64,000 bases of DNA from Ulva prolifera (lineage: Eukaryota; Chlorophyta; Ulvophyceae; Ulvales; Ulvaceae): assembly GCA_023078555.1 (NCBI GenBank), contig CM041196.1, forward strand, positions 1,984,001 through 2,048,000, read 5' to 3'. Below, in pieces: positions 56,799 through 64,000 of the stretch. Position 1 is the first letter of the stretch, and every line of letters begins with the position of its first letter. The notes under the pieces are model-generated. The model was not told the DNA's origin, did no database searches, and saw only the letters and a list, made by a program, of their open reading frames with translations. The position numbers were made by a program, and so were the translations under genes.

Positions 56799-58624
56799 TC
56801 ACAGAGCGATGTGAAGTGACATCCTGTTGACCAGCATGCGGCAGAACTCGGCAATTCCCCTGAGTCTGTATGCTGCCTCGATCTCACATTTCTTGCCACT
56901 ACGCTGCATCCGCACGAGCTCCGCTTTCCATGAGGGCGGCACCCCTCGGTCTGCAGCCTGTTCTCCCAAGAGCACTTGTAACCTTCGATGGTCACGTGCC
57001 GTCAAACGTTGCATGTCAGCTGCATCACAGTCTTGCAAGAGCATGTCCTCATGGACACCCATCCACAGCAACTCCGGAACTGCCACCCTGCACAGCTGAG
57101 ACGTGCTCACCGAGCTGCTGCAATCCGATGCACGGGCAGCTGGAGCCGAATCTGCGATGTATTCATGCAAAATGTTCAACCCAGATTTACTTTACTTTAC
57201 TTTACCCATGCATTCTGGGCACAAGGTGCACAACCTGCCACTGCCATTCATCAGGCTTTGCTGGAGTGGCGGCCGAGACCAAACCGTTCAGCTCGCACGC
57301 TTTGCAGCTCTCAGGCGCCAATGCAAACAGATCCCAGACATAACACGCACGCTTGTGACTCTCGGCAGCCTTTCTTGTTGCCACACTTGTAGTTGAGCAG
57401 AATATCGCAGCCAGAAGGATTCCAATCCACCAATCCCATACAGTGAAAGGGCGGCTGTGACTGGAAGGCTGCCTGCCTTGGGTTCATTGATAGCGAGTTC
57501 GAACGATGAGCGCAGTTTGAGGCTGATGTGCAGATGTGTTTCAGCATCGCCCGTGTTGCAATATCTGGCATGCCCGACCCAGTCACCAGGACCATGGGAA
57601 ACTGTTGCCAGAGTTGTGCCTCCACCAGGCTTCCAAAGACGGCCTCTTTCTCTATGACCAGGGCGTGTGCACTCAGTACTGTCAGCTGCAATGACCTGCA
57701 GCTCACTTTGCTTCAGACATCCAGGTATGTGACGGATGGTCTTGCTGCAAACTGCAGTGGAAAGTATGACTCCCGGTGAGAGGCTTGGTCAGCTGTGTAC
57801 TCAGTGCTATGTCGTGATCCACATGAGATTCACTCGGTTGGGGACACATCCGTCGGCATCACGTGCCTGATCTCATTCAGGTCTCCGGGAATCGAAAATA
57901 CAGATTGCCTGCAATCCTGCCACTGCCCAGTTTTCGGATGGTAGATCTTCAGGCTTCCTGCCACCTTGCCTTTCCCCGAAAAAGTGGTAATATTGAGATC
58001 TTCTCGTGGTGCACCCAGAATCCCACTCACGTCCTTCACAGTGTTGGCGACGGCGAGTGGCGTTGGAAACAGCTCAGATTTGACTTGATAGTACAGGTCT
58101 CTTTGGGTTTGAGTTATTTCCTCGAGCTTATTCTCCTGGACGAAGGCCTGGCCTTGCCATGCGCAAAAAATGAACAGCCAGGCAGAGCAGCAGGTGACCT
58201 CACATGGTACAGCACAAAATAGCAAACTAGATCTGACCTGGACTGCATCTGTGATGATCATAGCGCGACAGAATCGATCTGTGGCCTTGCTGTCCTGACT
58301 GGAAAACAGCAATCTCTTCGACACAGTGTGATTCGGGGCATTGCTCCGAGAGCTGAACGGCGCATCCACAAAGGCAAGCGCTGGCACATGCCCGGACAGC
58401 AAGTCGTCCACTACACCGTGTAGCATCTGATCGATCCTGGCGGTGACAGGCTGCGCTCGAGATGAATCTAGTTCGACACCACGCGGAGTTACACGTGCCG
58501 CAGCACGAGGTGTTGTCACGGAGCGTGGAATCCATTGTAGAAGCTGTTGAGTTTCGGGTTGGACCTGGGAGCTCATATCGCTGCTGTTGAGCTGGTCGTC
58601 TTCAAACCCGGTGAAGATGCTCAT
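56799..58624 (-). CDS. SPO11: SPO11, meiotic DNA double-strand-break transesterase
   Basis: Exons 58624-58238, 58147-57863, 57685-57360 and 57087-56799 join in phase to 428 residues. ATG 58624 is the first in-frame Met; an upstream coding exon ending at a CAG near 58648 is possible. The winged-helix (TP6A_N) domain has QTQRDLYYQVKSELF, whose Tyr pair (148/149) contains the nucleophile that attaches to DNA. The Toprim domain has LVIEKEAVFGSL, LVTGSGMPDIATRAMLKHI and GLVDWNPSGCDILLNYK. The C-terminus has PELLWMGVHEDMLL, LTARDHRRLQVLL and SGKKCEIEAAYR, as in topoisomerase VI-A/SPO11. The acidic site reads VDWNP, as in plant SPO11-1, not VDADP as in animals. About 25 extra residues lie between ATRAMLKHI and GLVDWNP. 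SPO11 starts meiotic recombination with a TOPVIBL partner, so a sexual cycle is implied. None of its donors is GTGCG. Confidence 0.93.
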
Positions 58625-59222
58625 TTCAAGAATGTCTTCCAGCCTCTGGATACAAACAACCAGACAGAGTATCACAAGGTTTGATGACTACTGAAAATAA
58701 TGTAGAGGAAAGCGATCGTCTTGCGCAGCTTTCAATGATCAGCGCCTCGTGAATCCGACGAGAAGGCCGCTGAGAAATGGAGGTTGGCCACGATCTCGAT
58801 GACTGTCACCTAAGCGTTGCCTAACACTGCATTGTATACTGCACGTCGGGAGTGTGCTTGCGGACATGCTATGTTTGGCAACGCGATTGCAGCTATTGGT
58901 GTCTCGAGATCACGCGACCTGGCATTGCGAACCTGTGGCACGCGCTGTGGTTGCCTGTCGGCAACGCCGCTGCCCCATCTCCACAGGCGGTGATCGGCAA
59001 AAGACAGCAGCTGCGAGAAGAACCGGATGCAGTCATGTTGTCGAGGTAGAACATACAACTGGGTCAGCGTTGGCATGTAGCGTGCAAGGGCGCTGCACGT
59101 TAGCCCAGCACATATCGCAATGGCATGCAAACACACCGATTATTAAGCCGACATCGTGTCTCATCTCGATCGATCGGCTGACTGCCGTGCGTGAGCTTTG
59201 GTACACGTACTAGTACCGCGAG
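58625..59222. promoter_or_regulatory. Divergent promoter region, SPO11/LIN37
   Basis: 598 bp between the start codons of a meiotic gene and a putative MuvB subunit. I looked for CHR/CDE-type elements (TTTGAA, TTTAAA) and E2F sites (TTTSSCGC) and saw no convincing example. Confidence 0.35.
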
Positions 59223-60962
59223 ATGAGCGACGCGACAGCAACAATCCTGCAATCATACGGCAAGCCATACGAGTTTGGCCTGCTTGATAGAAAGGTGTTT
59301 ATATGCTATACGCACGCAAGCTTCGATTGTTGCTATTGTGTCCTTGCGAATGCTGGCGCTGCTACTGCGCAATCTAGTTTCCATGTTGCAGAAATAGGTC
59401 TACCAAAACATACGGTGGTTACAATCGTGTCATGTGCTGTGGTCGTGCAGGTTGTAGTCTGCACAGAGAACGACGTCGATGAGCAGAATGACCCATCCCT
59501 GTACTCGCTTGTGAGGGTAAGTGCTCACCGTGCTTTTGAATTGATAGATGGATGAGGTGCCACTGTTGAAGCATTTTAGGAGCGTTCTGCTGCTACTTTT
59601 GCAGGCGTGGGTGCGTAACGGGTACATCCCCGCGAGAAAGGCAGACACCGAGGCATCACCCCCATTTTCGCTTCCCCCATCGCAGCCAGCTCCGCAAGAG
59701 AAGCTAGAATATCCAGAAGAATGCTTTACCAAGTCATATGTCCAAGATGAGACGGATGTCAGTGTACGAAACCTCCTCCTCTCAATGCTGCACGTCATTT
59801 CGGGGGCCATGCTCTGTCTTTAAAAGCTGTTTTCTGGCCTGTTAAACACTGAAATTTTACCAGATCTGAGTCATCGACTCTGATGACGGTGCAGAATCTC
59901 GCCAGCGTCTACAAAACAGCATGGATGACCACTCATAGCACCTACACAGCCTTCAAGGCGAAACGGCGCCGGAGGCATGAAACCAGACACTCTGCCCTCC
60001 TCGCAGTCGCACAGCAGAACCAAAAGGCTCGCCTCAATAAGCCCCCGAAGCCACCACCCTCCGCTGAGCCTGCTTCAGCAGAGGCCGCACCTCCAGCACA
60101 GCCGACCACCGCCCGGGCTGTGCCTCTGGCACCCGCTCCGTTGCATGCAAAGGGGCACCCCCCAGCCGCGGAGGACCTGCTCCGCAGCCACAACCTCACC
60201 ATGCGCAGCGGCAGCACGCCGCTCGCGAACACCCCGCAGCCACTGGAGAAGCGCGGCAATGCGAACGCAACCCGGCAGTCCCCGAGCTCGTTTGGAGTGG
60301 GGTACATGGTCGGGGCCGACACCGTGCGCCAGGCTCATAACCTCGCAGACCGCGGCAACGCGATCCCGGCAACCAGCGCGTCTCCTGCGGCCGTGAGCGG
60401 GGACCCGAACCGCATGGCGAGGGTGCCTGGGCCAGTCAACCTCGCAGACATGCACCACCTCCGTGGCACGCATGGTGCTGGCAGCGGCGACGGTGTTGGT
60501 GGTGGTGCTGCGGCGATGCAGCGGGGCGGCTCCCCGAGCGCGCTGGGCATGGGCCACAGCGTGCCCCCACCGCCTGAGTCGCAGCGGCTACCGCAGCCGA
60601 CGAAGGCGCAGCTGCAGGCGCACATCCATGCGCAGGCGCAGGCGCAAGTGCGGGCCCAGCTGGAGGCGGCGCAGGCGGCCGCGGCGGCGGCGGAGGCAGC
60701 GCAGGGGGACGCCGGCGCGGGGGCGGGCGCCGCCGCGGTGGCGCGGGGGCCGCTGTCGGCGGCAAAGCTGGCGGGGCCGGTTGTGCCTCCCCCGGGCGTT
60801 GCGCCGCAGCCGGGGCCAGGGCCGGCGCCGCTGCGGGACCGCCGGGAGCAGGGCTGGCGCGGCCGGGACCTCGGGCGGCAGTTTGGGGTGATGTCCGGCC
60901 GGGCGCCGGTTCCACGGGCGAACAGTGACAGTTTTGGGGGTGGTAATGGTGAGGAGAAGTGA
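59223..60962 (+). CDS. LIN37: LIN37-like MuvB-complex subunit
   Basis: Exons 59223-59294, 59451-59516, 59605-59757 and 59895-60962 join in phase to 452 residues. The second and third exons together read PSLYSLVRAWVRN, close to the conserved LIN37 block (SLYxxCRAWxRN in animals). The fourth exon opens NLASVYKTAWMTTHSTYTAF and then KAKRRRRHETRHSAL, which sits where animal LIN37 has its helix that binds LIN9 and LIN52 ([20 protein letters not shown]). The rest is a Pro/Ala/Gly/Gln-rich low-complexity tail unlike animal LIN37. MuvB (LIN9, LIN37, LIN52, LIN54, RBBP4) represses or activates cell-cycle genes as part of DREAM and MYB-MuvB. Assignment rests on two short blocks in the right order, so it is probable rather than certain. 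The gene is divergent from SPO11. Confidence 0.55.
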
Positions 60963-61974
60963 TATTGGGGGCCCTTCTGGATCGTAGCAGGCGAGGTGCG
61001 CACAGGGGGAACGAGCGCTGTTGAAGCAGAATCCATGATCTGTGAGCATGCTGAAGAGCGCACAGCAAAGTGAACAGCACACAGTGTCTGTGAGTGTTGA
61101 TGCAAGTGTGGTCCTTGTAGACGCTGCAACATGCCGACGGCTTGAGTGTTCTGTGCTCCTCCCTGCAACACATTTGAAAGGCATTTTTGATGTGTAGCAG
61201 TGAGGCATGGTGGTCGTGCGGGACGCTGTGAGCTGCTTGCATTGCGGTCGCTGAACGCACGGTGATCCATTCTGAGAGGTCGAAGGCATTCTGACCTTGC
61301 TATGTAAGCAGCGTGTTTCCAGCTACGGACCAGCATTGGCATGGAAATTGCGGCGTGGACAGGGAGGTGATTGGTGCAAGACGTGCAGGCGGTCTTGATT
61401 CGTTGCAACACCTTGTATGCACCGGCACAGTTCTGGATAGGTGGTGGTGTGGCCTTTCGGCATGTACACAGCCAAACAGCGTGCCGTGGCCAGGACTGAC
61501 TGGGGGCAAGGAATTTTGCTGCCAGCTTCAGACGTTGATACGTGCGGTGGAGGGTGTCTCCAGCCGTCGGCATGTGTGCAAAAGGCTTGCCATTTGTTCT
61601 GAATAGAACATATAACGGCCAAATGTTTGGATTCAGTGACCATCTGACAGCAGCGAGACACGTCATGCATCTGATGTTAACAATGTCCAATTTCGCCATC
61701 GTGAGATTTGCTCGGCCTCAGTCGCGCAGCGCTGCTTCGAACAGCACATGTACATCAATGAATTCCGATGTTGATTTCTCGGCAGCCACCTCTTCAGGCG
61801 TTGCGGATGTTTCTATCACAAGGCGCCAATTCTTCCTTGTGGCATACTAGGTGATTGCCCATACCTGACGGTGCTGCTCGCAGCAAGTTGATACTTATTC
61901 GGTTTAGAAAATGTTGGGCGTTGGTAAGCCGCCCGGTGTATACTTTCAAGGTCTAGCCAGCTGGTGGTTGCGGC
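60963..61974. other. Intergenic
   Basis: About 1 kb between two plus-strand genes. TATTGGGGG just after the LIN37 stop and TTGATGTGTAG near 61190 are the only marks noticed. No gene seen. Confidence 0.4.
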
Positions 61975-64000
61975 ATGGGCAGAGCCGAAGCCGATCTGGC
62001 ATGCGATTTTCCGGTATCACCTTCGACAAATGAGGATGCAGATAGTGAGGAATTCGATGTAGAAGATTATCAAAGGGCGCTGACGGCCCTGCAGGTGGCT
62101 GTCTTGAAAAATCACGTTCTCGCACGAGCACTGGCAGATGCGAGAGCGTCCGCGAGTGCCGCGACGCGTTGCAGACCATCAAAGGTTCGCACAACATCAT
62201 GACATACCTGGCTGATGAGTTATTGATTTGTTGAGGATAGCGTATATGGAGCCTTCGAGCGAAACGAAGCATGCAATATGCCAGTCATTTGCAACTGCAA
62301 CCTGCTCATTTCTGGGCTACTTGCAAGGAGATGATTGTTGATGGCCCGCATATCGTAACAATGGACTATATTTGCGCAATGTCGCTCCTGGTTTCAGGAG
62401 GCCTCTGCAACTCAAGCAAAGGCCAGAAGTGCTGTAGCACTGTTCAAGTGGCAGCGGCGATTGAACAAGCATCACAAGGCAGTAGTCAAAGCGCAGGCCC
62501 AAACAGCCAGCCTGCTAAACGATGAAGTGAGGAAAAGAGAGATCGAGGTTCATGCACTTGCTGGCGAGCGCCAATTCTTGGAGAGGACAGCGAAGTACTA
62601 TCAGTCCATCGCAAACCGTGCTATCAGCCTTATTGAAGAACAGAATGGCACATTCACTGCTGAAGATTGTTTTCAGAGGCCGAATCAAGCCCACCAGACT
62701 GCATCACGCCAGCAAGTGCAGAATCTGCAAGAGAACAGCTCACTTTGTTCTGTTGTCGTCACTCAAGCCGATGGCCAACACCTCCTTGAGAGCTTCTCTC
62801 CAGCCACTTCAGCTGCCAGGACTGCATCTCCAAGCGAGGCCATCGAGAATGATGAAAATGCGTGCGCAGATGAGACATTACACAAGAGTGAGGCACATTG
62901 TGAGGCAGAGATTGCCGATTCCTCGGGGTCACACGATCTCAGCCAGAGGAAGGCAGCTTTGCCTGCTGGGCCTCTGCAGGACATCAGCGATTCGACAGCA
63001 TGCCTGCGCGACTGTGACCACAGCCTTGATTTCGCAGCCAATCCTCAGCGCCCTGTAGCAGGCGAGGGAGCATCTAGCATGCATCAGGACATGGCAGATG
63101 GGGATTGTCATTCGTCACAGCCCACCTCACCTCACGGCAGCCAGAACACTTGCAATGTGCGCCCATGTTAGAAAGCTCTCTATGTATTTCACGATTCTTT
63201 CGTGAGGACGGAGGTGTGCAAGCATGCTTCTTAAACGTCGTGGTAGTTGAGTGACCAAGTACAATTTGCAGAGTTTACAGCCAGACCATCATGCTGCGGT
63301 CTATGGGCACACACCGGAAAGCACACGTGCCCCCGAAGATGAGAGTGCGTCACGCCGTGCCCACAGCGGCGATGTTGAAGCCATCGTTTCACCGACCCGC
63401 GATGCTGATCCACACCACGCCAAGTCTCCGGTAGAGCCATCTGATGAGTGCTGCTCAGAACTTGCCCAAGGCACCGGGCGCGCAGCGGTACCTGAGCCTT
63501 CAGCTGACGCCTCACACCCCCACGCTACCTCCCGGCAAAGTGCGCCTGAGGATGCCGCGCATGAGCAGCAACTCGTAACGCTGCAGACAGCGCTCGAAGC
63601 CGCGCAGACGCGCGTCATGGAGCTGGAGGAGAGAGAGGAGCGGCGTGACTTCTACCTGCTCGCTTCCATCAGCCCTGAGGGTGCCGACGAAGCAGGCTGC
63701 ACTGGCGTGCCCCCCATGTGTACCGTGGCCGGGGGTGGCGGCCGCTGGGACTCCGCACCTGTCGGCGTCACACCTCCCGACGCAGCGGAGCACGCTGCAG
63801 AGTTCGCACAGCTCACGGCAGACCTGCGGACGCTGCAACAGGACAATGAGTGTCTGGTGGCCGCGGCCGCAGCATCAGAACGCAGCGTTCGTGACCTCGA
63901 GGTGGAGCTTGAGGTGGCGAAGGAGAGGCGGGCGCGTGAGCAGCAGAGTGCCGAGGAGGTGCAAGAGCGGTGCGAAGCTCAAGAGGCGCAGCTGGCCACG
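61975..64000 (+). CDS. Coiled-coil protein, continues beyond the window
   Basis: Exons 61975-62184, 62398-63156 and 63272 to beyond 64000, all phase 0. If the donor GTGCGC at 63157 is not used, the frame stops at 63171 and the third exon would be a separate gene. I favour splicing because that donor form is the local favourite and the joined frame stays open for 243 more codons. An acidic N-terminus (DADSEEFDVEDYQRAL) precedes a basic helix (FKWQRRLNKHHKAVVKAQAQ) and a first coiled coil (DEVRKREIEVHALAGERQFL). A long Ser/Glu/Ala-rich disordered linker follows, then a second coiled coil (LVTLQTALEAAQTRVMELEE; later LRTLQQDNECLVAAAAASER). Family not recognised. Centrosomal, ciliary or Golgi scaffold proteins have this layout, but none is claimed. 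Confidence 0.65.

Noticed and set aside
1-64000. CRISPR arrays, bacterial operons, integrases or phage genes
   Set aside because: No regularly spaced repeats with unique spacers and no prokaryotic gene organisation. Nearly all genes are spliced.

Overview
This window reads as nuclear DNA of a flagellated, intron-rich eukaryote, most likely a green-lineage alga. The evidence is indirect. Nearly every gene is split into short exons. One gene encodes a ciliary coiled-coil protein (CFAP73/CCDC42 family). The SPO11 homologue carries the plant-type VDWNP Toprim motif. A DEG9-type protease and a STR8/TrhO-type rhodanese match plant and algal relatives best. I cannot name the genus. No viral or retroelement fossil was recognised.

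Layout, left to right: (1) 1-3081 (+), the 3' part of a repeat-built protein gene with a duplicated exon and an 81-bp coding minisatellite. (2) 4885-7637 (-), membrane-anchored tandem rhodanese. (3) 7.6-11.3 kb, gene-poor, repeat-rich DNA. (4) 11.3-13.5 kb, a NOPCHAP1-like gene (+) converging on CFAP73 (-). (5) 14.0-21.8 kb, a histone-deacetylase-family enzyme and DDRGK1 (both +). (6) 23.5-24.6 kb, RNA polymerase III subunit RPC8 (-) head to head with a tRNA-Val gene (+). (7) 25.7-33.4 kb, a tentative small basic-protein gene (+), an unrecognised multi-exon gene with weak similarity to mitoribosomal mS45/Bot1 (-), several tandem repeats, and a mitochondrial membrane-protein gene (-). (8) 35.3-40.6 kb, a COQ11-like Rossmann protein (-), a small probable mitochondrial membrane protein (+) and an EamA-family transporter (+). 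(9) 43.0-52.3 kb, a PDK1-like kinase without a PH domain (-), divergent from a seven-exon DEG9 protease (+). (10) 53.9-64.0 kb, TrhO-like rhodanese (-), SPO11 (-), a LIN37-like MuvB subunit (+) and a coiled-coil gene (+) that leaves the window.

The genes are mostly unrelated housekeeping functions: UFMylation, Pol III transcription, box C/D snoRNP assembly, tRNA modification, meiosis, cell-cycle transcription and cilia. No operon-like logic is expected. Shared divergent promoters are likely at CFAP73/HDAC, RPC8/tRNA-Val, PDK1/DEG9 and SPO11/LIN37.

Exon models were built by hand from reading frame, GT-AG borders and remembered family alignments. About 23 of the 50 donors I modelled begin GTGCG, and many acceptors end TGCATGCAG. 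No transcript data or database search was available. Boundaries marked tentative should be treated so.
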